Origin: Epichloe hybrida
Lineage: Eukaryota > Ascomycota > Sordariomycetes > Hypocreales > Clavicipitaceae
Assembly: GCA_019022495.1 (NCBI GenBank)
Contig: JAFEKR010000009.1
Coordinates: 2,294,001 to 2,358,000 of the forward strand
Direction: 5' to 3'
DNA length: 64,000 bases
Part shown: positions 37,117 to 48,573 of the stretch, in pieces
Layout: the number at the start of each line of letters is the position of its first letter
Numbering within the stretch: the stretch's first letter is position 1
Made by a program: the position numbers and the translations under genes
Notes under the pieces: model-generated
What the model was told of the DNA's origin: nothing
Database searches by the model: none
The model's input: only the letters and a program-made list of their open reading frames with translations

Positions 37117-40100
37117 ATTAAGAGACTTCCTTTAGTTCTTTTTAATAACTACTAAAAGATATAATAGAAATACTAATAGATACATTAATAGATATAGTAA
37201 ACACGCTTTAACTATAAGACTAACTTAGCTAGGGGATAATAACTCCCCTATTTAATGCTATAGCACTACTAGTAGCTTAATAAGCCTAATTTAAGACGCT
37301 TTAACTTATACTTAATAAGTAAATAGCAGAACTTATATACCTTTAATAATAAGTAGCTATAAGCACTATAAGACCCTTAACTTAATTACCTATTATAGCC
37401 TAGCCTAATACCCTAATAGTAAACCTTACTTTACCTCCTACCTCTAACCTAGTCTTAACTATACTTAGGGTAAAATAAAAACCTATCCTTATAGGTAACT
37501 TATATAATAGTAATAAGGCCTTATTTACTATATAAAAGTTCCTAATAGAATATAAGCTATAGGTAAATAAGGACTTTATTAAAACTAATAAGGATAGGTA
37601 AATATTTATTTACTAAAACCTATTCTCTAAAGTCTAGTCCTAGGTAGCTACTTTCTTTAAATAGGGTAGTATTTATAATTTTAACTTAGCTAAATTCCTA
37701 GAATACCTTAGGTCTATATTCTCTAGTTTATATAGGTAAGAGATAGCCCTTATAGAACTTAACTAGATAGAATAAGGCTTAAGGAAGCTATTTTTTATGT
37801 TTTTTATTTGCTTTATAAAGAAGCTCTTATTAGTAAGAGGGGATTATTAGGGGGATAATATAAAGCTAGTAAAGCTTTAATAAGCGCTTAATAAGCATTT
37901 AAGAGAAATTAGTATAGGCTAGGGTATTAGCTAGAGTGTGTAGTATATAGCTATTATATAGTATTATAAGATTATAGTTAATATTAAGGCCCTTGCTATA
38001 GAGAATAAGTACTAGTTCTAATGTAAACTATAGCTAGCTAAACCTATACCTTAGACTAATTATAAGGGTAACACACTAATAACTAAGGTATGTGTAGTAA
38101 GGACTTAATTAGGAAAATAAAACAGGCTAGTTAAGAAGGAGAAGGGTTTAAAGCTAGCTATAGACGTATAATAGGCTAAATAGGTATTAGAAGCAAAGTT
38201 AGCTAAATACTATTAGGAGAGATACTACTTATAATATAAATCTAAGGACTACTATATTTAGGAGTGTACTTTCCTCCTACCCTATTCCCTATAGGTTAGT
38301 ATTAACTTATATAGAGTAAATAAGGAAAGCATAAATAAGGAGGTAAATATTCCCCTTATAGAAAATAAGTAGCCCCTAAGCAAAGTCTTATATAAGGGTA
38401 AGGAGACTAACTATATACTATAATATAAGATAACTATTTAAGCTATATAGAGTTAGAGTGGGATATAGTATAATATATAGACTAATTACTATTCTTAATT
38501 CCTATACTCTTTAATATATATTATTATATTAATATTTAGATTAATTATAGTTATAATTATTATAGTACTATAAGTAAGTTAGTAGTAAAATAGTTTAGCC
38601 TAGAGCTTATATAGTTACTAAAGAGAAAGCGTGTCTAGACTATAGTAAAAATAAAAAAGAGAGGAAAGAGAGTATAAGAGAACACCTCCTTAATTACCTA
38701 TATAGTATGCACTAGAATAAACATTAATAGCTAGGAGTTATTAGTGTATTTATATATTATCCTAGGCCTTATATAAGACATTATACTTAGGATACTATAG
38801 CTAGAATATTATAATATAGTTATTTACATAGTAAAACAGTAATTAGTTATTAGAGTAGCAGAGGGCTTATGTATCTCTAAAGCCTTTACGCGTAAGGTAA
38901 AGACTCTAGTATAAGGGATTATTAGTTCCTTATATGCTATAGAAGCGCGCTAGGCACACTAGAGAAGGGACACTTTTATAATGTTTATTACTATAAGCCT
39001 TAGGGAGATAATAATAGTACTATAGATTATAGTGCCTAAGACAAAACCTAATAGCCTAGACATATTAACATTACCTAAGGAGTTAGCTAACTTCACAGAC
39101 CTTTTTAATAAGGCTAAAGCTAATAGCTTACCTCCTTATTAGGGGTCCCTTAATTACTATATATGCTTATATAAGAATTAGGATAGGTTTAAACTAACGC
39201 TCCCTTAGGGACTGCTATATAATATACTAAGGGACTAGCTTTTAGAGGTTAGACACTAGATTATAGACTTAATAAATAAGGGTTAAATCTATGCTAGCTT
39301 ATTATTAGCTATAGCTCTAGTCCTCCTTATTAAAAAGGCTAATAGGGGTTAGCGTTTTTGCGTGGACTACCACGCTCTTAATAAGATAATAGTATAGGAT
39401 TACTATTCTCTCCTATTAATTAAGAAAACACTCTATTCCTTATCCTAGGCACACTAGTTTATAAAGGTAAATATTTATATAGCGTTTTATAAGCTATAAA
39501 TTACTAAGGGCTAGGAGCACCTAATAACATTCTAAACTAGGTTTAGGCTATTTAAGTGGCTAGTTTGCCCCTTTAGCCTAGCTAGTGTACTAGTAACGTT
39601 CTAATGTTATATTAATAAGTCCTTAGGGGATGCGTTAAGGGATTTTATTATAGTGTACTTAGATAATATTTTAGTTTACTTAAAGGGATTAAGGAAAGAC
39701 TATATAGCTAAGGTTTAGGTAATATTAGGCTACCTAAGGGCTATGGGGTTGTACTTAGACCTTAATAAGTCTATGTTTATAGTGAAGGAGGTTTAATACC
39801 TAGGATACATTATTATAGTAAGACATTTTATTTATCTAGATCTAGTAAAGGTTATAGCTATTAGGGAATAGGTAACCCTAATAAAACTTTAGGGGGTCTA
39901 TAGCTTCCTAGGGTTTACTAACTTTTACTATAACTTTATTAGTAACTTTTTAGAAATAGTAGCATTACTAATATAATTAACTAAGAGGAATATCCCTTTT
40001 TAATAGGGGCCTAAAGAGAATAATACCTTTAATAGGTTAAAAGACGCCTTTATTACGTACCTAATACTAGCATAATAGGATCTAGATCTCCCTATAGTAG

Positions 40101-41523
40101 TAAAAGCTAATTATTTAGGAATGGCTATTAGAGAATGCTTTTTCTAATAAGGCTAGGATAGCGTTATATACTTAGTTACTTACTACTTTACTAGCTTTAT
40201 ATCCTTATAAAAGAACTATATAATTTATAATAAGGAGTTATTAGCTATTATCTTATGCCTTAAGGCGTGGTTAGCTAAGCTATAGGGCGTTTCTAGTCTA
40301 TTTATAATCTATATAGACTATAAGAACCTAGAGTACTTTACAACTCCCTAGTTAATATTAGAATAGTAAGCTTAATAGGTAAACACACTTATACTATTTA
40401 ATTTCTACCTCTAGTATAGACCTAGTATATAAGTATAGTAGCCTAATGCTCTTTCTTAAAGGGAGTAGGACTAGGAAAGGGTAACCTTTAGAATAGGACA
40501 TATCCTATAACCTATTACTATTATATAACTCTTGCTAATGCTAGATAGATAGCGGGATAATAATAGTATAGCACTACTACTAGCTAGTAAGGTTCTCTTT
40601 ATTACTAAATACCTTTAGACCTTATAGGACTAGGCTATTATCTCTAACCTTATATATAGTATTTAGTTAAGGGCTATTTAGGAAGGGGCCTAGAGGTTTC
40701 CTATTAAAGCACTTATAAGGGAGTAAGTAGTAAATTATTTTATAAGTGCTTATAAGGCGCTTTAGTTTAGGGGCTATACTTAGGTCCTAGCTTAGGAGCC
40801 TCTTATAATAACCCTAATATAGCAATACTATAATTTGCTAGTAGTAAGGCACTTAGGCTATAACACTACATTCTAAATCTTATAATAGTAGTTTTACTAG
40901 GATAGGATATTATAAGATATTACTAGGTTTATCTATAACTATTACTACTATAGTAGTTATAAGAGCTATTAATATTACTAGGCTTACTAAAGCCTTTACC
41001 TATCCCTAACTAGTTCTAGTTATAGATCTCTATTAACTTTATAATAAACTTACTAGCACTATCCCTAGAAAAACCATAATACCTAATGATTATTATAGAT
41101 TAACTCTTTAAATTTATTTAGCTTAAGGCTATAACTTCTATAGGAGCTAAGGAATACATAAAGAGGTTTAAAATGGTTTAGTAGTGGTTTAGGGGGTTTC
41201 CTTAATTAATTATCATGGATTATAGCTTAGATTAGTTAGGAAAGTTTTAGATAATATTATGCTTCCTAGTTAGGATTAATTAGTTACTTTTTATATTATA
41301 TTACTTATAAACTAATAGTAGCACTAAGTAAGTAAACTAAGAGATATAGGTAATACTATGTATTATAGTCTCTTTCTTATAGTTTAACTAGCTAGAATAT
41401 CTAGCTACTTACTAGCTTATAATTAATAATAGGCTATCTTCTATAATAGAAGTTAGCCTAAATAAGCTACTATATAGCTATAATCTAAAGCTAGTCTAGT
41501 TACTACTAGATATATTTGCTTTT

Positions 41524-41531
41524 ATAATAAC
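41524..41531. repeat. ATAATAAC direct repeat left of 814-bp copy 1
   Basis: Exact match to 42346-42353. Joining the flanks over one copy restores a continuous E2 pol reading (FIIT followed by the KG block). Confidence 0.75.
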
Positions 41532-42345
41532 TGTTAAAAATAAGACCTATTTTTAGCCCTTTCTAGTTAAAGGACCTTTCTATTACTAGCTTGCATTGCA
41601 AGCCTGACAGCTGCACTGCAGCTGTCAACGGTCGCGAAGGTGGCTATCAATGGCTACGTCGCAGCTGTTAACAGCTGCGACCGACCGTGTGGATGACTAA
41701 TCTAAATCAATTATCAATTGTGGATTATTCAATTGCGTTGTGGCTACAAGCGCAGCCACAACCGCAGCGCCACTAGTAATTAGGTAAGCTAGGGTGACGT
41801 AAGCAGGTTACCCTATAGCTATCTTTGACAGCGATTTTCTCTTTAACTAGAGGTCGTACAAAAGTCTTACATATAGCAAATTGAAGCTAGAAGACAGGGC
41901 TTTCATTTTATGCAGGAATATTTTTTGGACTAAAATTTGGTGCATACGGGTTGCTAGTTTGTATGGTGGTGAGTCGATTTTTTGGATTTTACATACAAAT
42001 GAATTTTGCGGAAAATAAAAAGTGGCCCGTAAGACCTCTTTGGCGGTCCGGATCCACCGATACGGTCAGTGGGTATATGAGAGGAAGAAGATCTTTTCAA
42101 TCTAGCTAGATAGCTAGGCCTCTCAATCCAACAGCCGCATTGCCCGTACAACGTCACTAAAATCAATTCTATTGGTATATAAGATATCGTAAAAGTCATC
42201 TAGATTGAATTTAATTAGTTGATAACTGCCGAAACCTTCCGTTGCGTTGCGTTGAATATTCAACGTGGTGGCTCTATTGGTCCCTGACCGTAGAAGCTAC
42301 ACTTGTACAGCTGTTGCCAGCTGGCAACTAGCTCCCTACATTTCA
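41532..42345. mobile_element. 814-bp lightly mutated insert, copy 1, class unknown
   Basis: Starts TGTTAAAAATAAGACC and ends CTACATTTCA. It has clearly higher GC than the AT-rich E2 sequence around it. It is rich in palindromes: GCTTGCATTGCAAGC, CAGCTGCACTGCAGCTG, GCAGCTGTTAACAGCTGC, GTGGCTACAAGCGCAGCCAC and TTGCCAGCTGGCAA. An 81-aa minus-strand frame (41954-42199) is open in both copies but has no recognisable motif. TG..CA ends suggest a solo LTR, but the 8-bp flanking repeat is long for that. It could also be a non-autonomous element. It interrupts the integrase-to-chromodomain region of E2. Confidence 0.75.
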
Positions 42346-42353
42346 ATAATAAC

Positions 42354-43551
42354 ACTAAAGGGGCAAGTAATGTGGTTTCTTAAGCACCTCTAGGAGGGTA
42401 CTTATCTAGTATAAGCTATAATAGCTTATATATAATAAAGGTAGTAAAATACTATATTTACTTTATATTAGCTAGTAAAATGGTTTTAGGTTAGAGATAA
42501 GGTATAGCTTTTACTTAAAAATATTAAAACTAACTACCTCTTATAAAAACTTAATTAAGTAGTAGTAAAGTATATAGTTATAGAAGTCCTAATACTACTT
42601 ATAGTATAGCTTAATATCCTAAGAGGCATTTACCTAGTATTTTACATAGACCTTATTAAACGCATTATAGAGAACTCTTTTCTTAGTTAAAAGCTCTAGG
42701 ACTCTTATCTAGGACTAGAATAAGTCCTAGTAAAGGGTAATAATAAACTTATTAAGGAATATTAGGTTAAGCAAATCCTAGTAGCTTAGAATGCCCTAGG
42801 CTAGGGTAAGAGATATAATATACTTATTAAGTAAGTAAGCTATATATAGCCTATATAAGAACTATTAGAGAATATAGTATAGATATAAGCCCTTAATAAG
42901 TTGAAGGTAAAATAGGGAGATATATAGTATAATAATAGACTAAGTTAATTTTAGAAAACTTATTTACCTATAAAGACTCCTATATATATCTATAATGCTA
43001 ATATATTATAGTTTATTACTATTACTTAGAGGAAATAATTATTCTCTAAGTCTTTATCTAAATTAATAGGAGAGTTTATATAAGCGCGTACTACCTCTAT
43101 TTAGAGCTAGTGCTTTACTAATATAGCTATAGCATATTTGCCTAGTAATAGTTATAGTATAAAGAGTTATTTACTAAGGATATAACCTAGGTTTTAGATA
43201 GTATAGGTAAGGTTAGCGTATAGAGTATATATAGGCAGAGGTATAACTAGAGTATAAGGGGGGGGATAGTAAGTAAGGATAGTAGTCCTAGTAAGATAAG
43301 GAATGTTATTTCTAAATTCTAGCTAGGGGCTAGCTAGCTCTAGGGTTTCTAGGGGCGTGTTTAGGAGGAGAACTAGCTAACTTTAACTTAGAGGGGAGAT
43401 AGGTAAGCTACTAGTAATAATAGGAAGGAGAGTTATTACCTAACTTAGTAATTTAATAATAGTGTTAGTTCCCGCTATAATAATAGGGGGTAAGCGCTTA
43501 GATAAGGGTAGTAGACTATTTGCGCATTTCTTTACATATAGCATTTAGGCT
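42354..43551 (+). mobile_element. E2 pol C-terminal part and 3' region between the two 814-bp inserts
   Basis: Continues the E2 reading after copy 1: a KVGDKVWL-like SH3-type block near 42,500, then NILRGIYPVFYIDLIKRII-like sequence near 42,620-42,680 and a chromodomain-like KEYQVKQIL block near 42,750. From about 42,950 no frame is recognisable. Its continuity with the sequence before copy 1 is the main argument that the 814-bp copies are separate insertions and not one element's LTR pair. Confidence 0.7.
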
Positions 43552-43559
43552 ACTAATAA

Positions 43560-44373
43560 TGTTAAAAATAAGACCTATTTTTAGCCCTTTCTAGTTAAAG
43601 GACCTTTCTATTACTAGCTTGCATTGCAAGCCTAACAGCTGCACTGCAGCTGTCAACGGTCGCGAAGGTAGCTGTCAATGGCTACGTCGCAGCTGTTAAC
43701 AGCTGCGACCGACCGTGTGGATGACTAATCCAAATCAATTGTCAATTGTGGATTATTCAATTGCGTTGTGGCTACAAGCGCAGCCACAACCGCAGCGCCA
43801 CTAGTAATTAGGTAAGCTAGGGTGACGTAAGCAGGTTACCCTATAGCTATCTTTGACAGCGATTTTCTCTTTAACTAGAGGTCGTACAAAAGTCTTGCAT
43901 ATAGCAAATTGAAGCTAGAAGACAGGGCTTTCATTTTATGTAGGAATATTTTTTAGACTAAAATTTGGTGCATACGGGTTGCTAGTTTGTATGGTAGTGA
44001 GTCGATTTTTTGGATTTTACATACAAATGAATTTTGCGGAAAATAAAAAGTGGCCTGTAAGACCTCTTTGGCGGTCCGGATCCACCGATACGGTCAGTGA
44101 GTATATAAGAGGAAGAAGATCTTTTCAATCTAGCTAGATAGCTAGGCCTCTCAATCCAACAGCCGCATTGCCTGTACAACGTCACTAAAATCAATTCTAT
44201 TGGTATATAAGATATCGTAAAAGTCATCTAGATTGAATTCTATTAGTTGATAACTGCCAAAACCTTCCGTTGCGTTGCGTTAAATATTTCAACGTGGTGG
44301 TTCTACTAGTCCCCGACCGTAGAGCTACACCTGTACAGCTGTTGCCAGCTGGCAACTAGCTCCCTACATTTCA
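43560..44373. mobile_element. 814-bp lightly mutated insert, copy 2, class unknown
   Basis: Same length, ends and orientation as copy 1. Differences are mostly C/T and G/A transitions, many at CpA/TpG, plus a few one-base indels. Its flanks share only ATAA immediately adjacent (43556-43559 and 44374-44377), or six of eight bases over eight. The 81-aa minus-strand frame is again open (43982-44227). It lies in the 3' non-coding part of E2. Confidence 0.75.
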
Positions 44374-45189
44374 ATAAATAACCTATTAGTTTTACTAGAA
44401 TAAAACACTAGTAACTTATTGCATAGACTATGCTATACTATAACTAGCTAAAGGGCTAGCGCTAACAAAGGGGATAATATTAAGGCTAGTTATATTTATT
44501 ATAGGGGCGTCTATAGCTAGAGATACCCTAAGAGCTAAGCGTATAGGAGCTAGGTTAAATTACGCCTAGCTAAGGAGAGCGTTCTAGTAACTAATAAGAT
44601 AGTGATATCTTTATAATAAGATAGGTATCTTTTTCTTTATAGTTATAGTCTTAAGGACTCTAGGCTTAATAATATATATACCTATAGTAATTTTAGCCTT
44701 AAGATCCTTAAGGGTATATTAGAGTTATAGGTTAGTAAATAGAAGCCTAGTGTACTATACGTAAGTAATATAATACTACTAATAAGGAGAATATAACTCC
44801 TTACTTTAGGGTAAATAATAGTTTAAGACACTAGTAATAAAAGCCTATTTAATATAAGGACTATAGGGACGCTAGACTAATTTAGGCATAGTATACTATT
44901 TATTATTAGAGTTTCCCTTTATAAGGTACTTACTAATAGAATAGGATATTAGTATAGTAAGAGTAGTTACTCCTATAGTTACTAAAGCTATAGGAATAAG
45001 GGCATTAGTTTAGTGTTAAGGCATTTTAGTAAAGGAAATAATTATATAAAAGAAAAGGACTAATAGGATAATAGGGAAGGCATAATAAAATTATAATAAT
45101 AGAGGGATAGTGTTATATAAAAGGGAAAGTAAGATAAGTATAAGCTAAAGTAAGATATTTATAGTAAAAGTTATACTTATATTAGGTAT

Positions 45190-45331
45190 ACTATAAATAG
45201 GTAAAGGTAGGGTAATTATTTATAATAAATAACCTATTAGTAAGGCGAATATATTATGCGTAATAGGTAGGGGTGGGGTAATTATTTACAATAAACAACC
45301 TATTAGTAAGGCAAACGTATTACACGCACTA
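45190..45331. repeat. Two tandem copies of a ~70-bp unit in the E2 3' region
   Basis: Both copies contain GGGTAATTATTTA(T/C)AATAAA(T/C)AACC and then TATTAGTAAGGC. They differ mainly by transitions. Confidence 0.75.
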
Positions 45332-45534
45332 TAAAATAACACCTAGAAGTAAGGGGGTTACTATAATGGATAATAAGGTAGTAGGGCAGGTGCTTATTAG
45401 ACGCTTTATAGATAGCTATTAGTAAGGGTAGTTTTTATTATAATAACTAAGGGTATATGTAACGTAGGTGTTACGTATGTTACTAGGGGTTAATATAGAG
45501 AGGAGTTTATTAATAATAGGTAAGTAAGGGTATA

Positions 45535-45751
45535 TATAAGGGCTTAGGCTTTGCCTAAGCATTATTTATATAGTAGTTAAAGAGAGAAGTGGTAAAAGTA
45601 GTTAGGGTAAGGAAAGGAGGCTTATATAAGTAGCTAAGGGGGTATAAGAGGCATTACTAGGGATAGCCTCTTACCCTTCCTCCTTTCTCCTTAAGTCTCT
45701 TAATACTATATTAACGCCCTATCGCAGTCGCCTAGGGGCTAGTCCATAACA
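45535..45751 (+). repeat. E2 3' LTR, 217 bp
   Basis: Starts TATAAGGGC (TG to TA by RIP) and ends GTCCATAACA. It is followed by the GTAGC duplication at 45752-45756. Confidence 0.9.
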
Positions 45752-48152
45752 GTAGCTTAGGCTTTAATTAGCCTAAGTAAATATAAGACTACTTTATTTA
45801 CCTTTAAAGTTAAGTATATTAGATATTCTCTAGAAAATAGGAAAATACGCCTAGCATAGAAATATTATAATAGATTTACTAACTTAGCTAAGTAATTTAA
45901 GAAATAACTACTATAAACCTAGAATAAAGTACTTATACTTATTTACTTAACTCTATTTATATGTAAATTTATTCTAGGAAGATTAGACTTAGTAGTTACT
46001 ATTAAAAGGGCTTTCTTTTATAAGATCCCTAAGATAATATAATTAGGAAAGCTATTAATTTAGAAAGAAAAAGTCTTAAGAGAGAAACTAGAATAAACTC
46101 TAGAGGCTTAATAAGCTTTATTAAAAATATATAATAGTATCTAGATAAACACTACCTTTAGCACTAGACTAGGAACTTAGTTTTACATAGCTATAGACAT
46201 ATCTAAGATAAGCACTAGAGAAGTATTATTTTAGATAGAAGATATAGAGCCTAGAATAAGTGTTATAGACGCTAATTTCTCTAAAGTATAAATTATTATA
46301 TAAATATCTTACTAATTAGGAGATATTAAGAAACGATATTCTATGCTAGAAAAGGAAATACTAGTAATTATAGTAAGTTTAAAGGAAATAAGATAGTTAC
46401 TAGATTATTCGCCATATCCATTAAAGGTGTACACGGATTATAAAGGCATTATTAATTTAATAGTAAATATGTCCGAAGTCTATAGAAAGGTAGCCCACTA
46501 GGTAAACATACTTTAAGAATTAAACATAAAATATATCTATTATCTAAATATAATAAAGATTATAAGAATTATAGATAGAATATCTTAAATACTAGAACAT
46601 TTAAGATTAGATCCTATTACTATAAAAAGAAAATTAGAAGTAAATATTACTCTAGCTTCTAGAGATTAACTAATACTAGTTTTAATAAATATAATACTAG
46701 TTTTACTAGAGGGAGGAAGTTTAGACAAAGATATAATAGAGAAATTATTCTAAGAACTTTATAAATAGTTTAATTCTACATAGTATAGGGAGGTTTTATT
46801 TACTATAGTTTTTAGACACTAAACTATCCTTACTAAATAATAGAAGCTTATAAGGCATTAATCTTTAAAATACTAGATCTTTAACTAGACTCTATATTAT
46901 CTAGAAGCTAATAAAGCATTAGTAAAATACATACTCTTAAATAAAGTACTAGAAAAATTATAGGAAGCCTATAACGCTTAAGGTCACTTTAGAATAGCTA
47001 TTATAATATAAAAACTTTATAGAAAGTGCTTTTAGCTAGATAGAAGTAAAGATATAAAATCTTATTATTACTTATATCTAGTGTATTAATAAACTAGTAC
47101 ATAAGTTCTATAAATAGACCTAAAGACTATTATAGTATTAGAACTATAGGGGTAGTTATAATAAACTATTTAGGTTTAATTACTTTAAAAGCTAAGAATA
47201 GAGATATATATATGTTAATTACTATAGACTATATAATAAGGTTTATATTAGGATAATCCTATATAAAGGTAATAGGAGATTTAGTTACTTAGGCTTAGAA
47301 CAAAAGTTAAAGTCTAATATTTAGATAGCTAAGAAGAATTTATTATAATAATAGCTTATATTTTAAGAACCTAATATTTTAAGCTACCTCTAGGAAATAT
47401 AGAACTAGTGTAATATATAGACTAGTTTCTTATCTATTATTAATAAGACTAGCTAAATAAAACGTAAGACTTATTAAAGGATAACTAATTAAATAAGCTA
47501 TTAAGAGAGATAGAGTTTTACTAGACTCCTAGAATTAGGCTATTCTAAGCATTATAGTGGTAATTAATAATTAGTATATATTAAGTATTAGGATAAGCCT
47601 AGTAATATCTATATTAGGATTTAAACTATTTGCGAAATATATAGGAGTTAAAGAACTAGAATTATTAGACTTTAAGAATCTAGGAGTATTAGATAATCTA
47701 GAACTAATTTAAGAAACTAACCTATAGAATTTAGACCTATAGGAGAAGAGAAAAGAGTTAGTTTAGATATAGAAAGTAAATAATTAGGATAATACTATAA
47801 AACCTAGGTATAGCTTTAAGGTAGGAAATCTTATATAAGAGAAGATAAATAAAGAGAATAAGTTAAAAGGAAAGTTTTATAAGACCTAGGGGAAGCTATC
47901 TAAGGTTATCTAAAGAGTGTCTTTAGTAATATATAAAATTAAACCTATTAAAGGAGAAATAGCAAGGAAAATCTATCTAGATAACCTAAAACTTTACATC
48001 CTACGCTAGGAGAAGCTTTAACTATTAAGATTAAACACTTAGGATTTAGCTAATTAAGGGATAATAGATTAGATAGATCTAGAGAAAGATAAAGTATTAC
48101 AATAGAAAAGAATATAGTATTAGGGTTAACACTAAGGGAATCCCCCCTAGCC

Positions 48153-48268
48153 TATTAAGTAGGGAAATAGCTTATATAATCATGGCTATAATAATTATAG
48201 AACCTTGGTAGCTAGATTAGATAGTAATCAACCATTATCATTACCTTAATCTTATAGGTACTATTACA
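48153..48268 (+). repeat. E1 3' LTR, 116 bp
   Basis: Starts TATTAAGTAGGG and ends GGTACTATTACA. It is followed by GCTT and host DNA of normal composition. A GGGAAT..CCCCCC stretch lies just upstream, where a polypurine tract would be expected. Confidence 0.9.
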
Positions 48269-48357
48269 GCTTCTGCATTTGTTCGGCGGGGCATGGCAAA
48301 ATTTCTTTACCTTTTTGGCTTTTTGGCCACCTCCACCAACAAGGCTCCAAGGCTCTC

Positions 48358-48395
<38 letters not shown>

Positions 48396-48573
48396 CTCCT
48401 ATCGATAACGTATCGACAATGCGTCTTCGATTTGACAAACTCGGCCGTCCGAGGTTCCATGTTGAAGAAAGCAAAAAAAGCCCATTGAGTGGGAACAGAT
48501 GTATACTGAATGGGAAGCGAGGAGCATGTCGTATCACATGTGATCTTAGTTCGCGATAATTAGAGGGGTCTAA
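48269..48573. other. Host intergenic DNA right of E1, with a 34-nt poly-A run
   Basis: An uninterrupted run of 34 A lies at 48359-48392. The rest is normal-composition sequence upstream of emw1 and probably contains its promoter. Short frames across the poly-A run are artefacts. Confidence 0.6.

Larger units (their letters stand above)
36900..45751 (+). mobile_element. Ty3/gypsy retrotransposon E2, 8.85 kb, nested in E1
   Basis: It is flanked by 217-bp LTRs and a GTAGC duplication, and is about 7.2 kb without the two 814-bp inserts. Plus-strand coding traces are gag about 37,400-38,300 with a knuckle-like stretch near 38,210-38,270, and a reverse transcriptase from about 39,060. Within the latter are RFCVDYHALNKI near 39,357 and YLDN (from YLDD) at 39656-39667. 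RNase H follows to about 40,450. Integrase lies about 41,030-41,525, with a LMIIIDxLFKFIQLKAITS stretch. The pol tail and chromodomain-like sequence resume at 42,354. Trp and Gln codons are widely replaced by stops. The element is dead. Confidence 0.88.
30464..48268 (+). mobile_element. Ty3/gypsy-like LTR retrotransposon E1, 17.8 kb including nested insertions
   Basis: The composite is bounded by 116-bp LTRs and GCTT duplications, and host sequence of normal composition lies on both sides. Without E2 and one GTAGC copy it would be about 8.95 kb. Coding traces on the plus strand are gag-like sequence about 32,170-33,480 with a zinc-knuckle-like stretch near 33,300-33,360, then reverse transcriptase 36,230-36,899 continuing at 45,757. 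RNase H-like sequence lies about 46,000-46,600, and integrase-like sequence about 46,850-47,700. The catalytic box reads YANN at 36817-36828, which RIP would produce from YADD. Stops at Trp and Gln positions are everywhere. No intact frame remains. Confidence 0.85.

Noticed and set aside
41954..42199. 81-aa frame as a gene encoded by the 814-bp unit
   Set aside because: It is open in both copies, but they are near-identical, so conservation says little. There is no motif or start context, so it is not listed as a coding sequence.
41532..44373. The two 814-bp copies as the LTR pair of one third-layer retrotransposon
   Set aside because: The 1.2 kb between them continues E2's pol C-terminus, and copy 1 has its own flanking duplication, so two separate insertions fit better.
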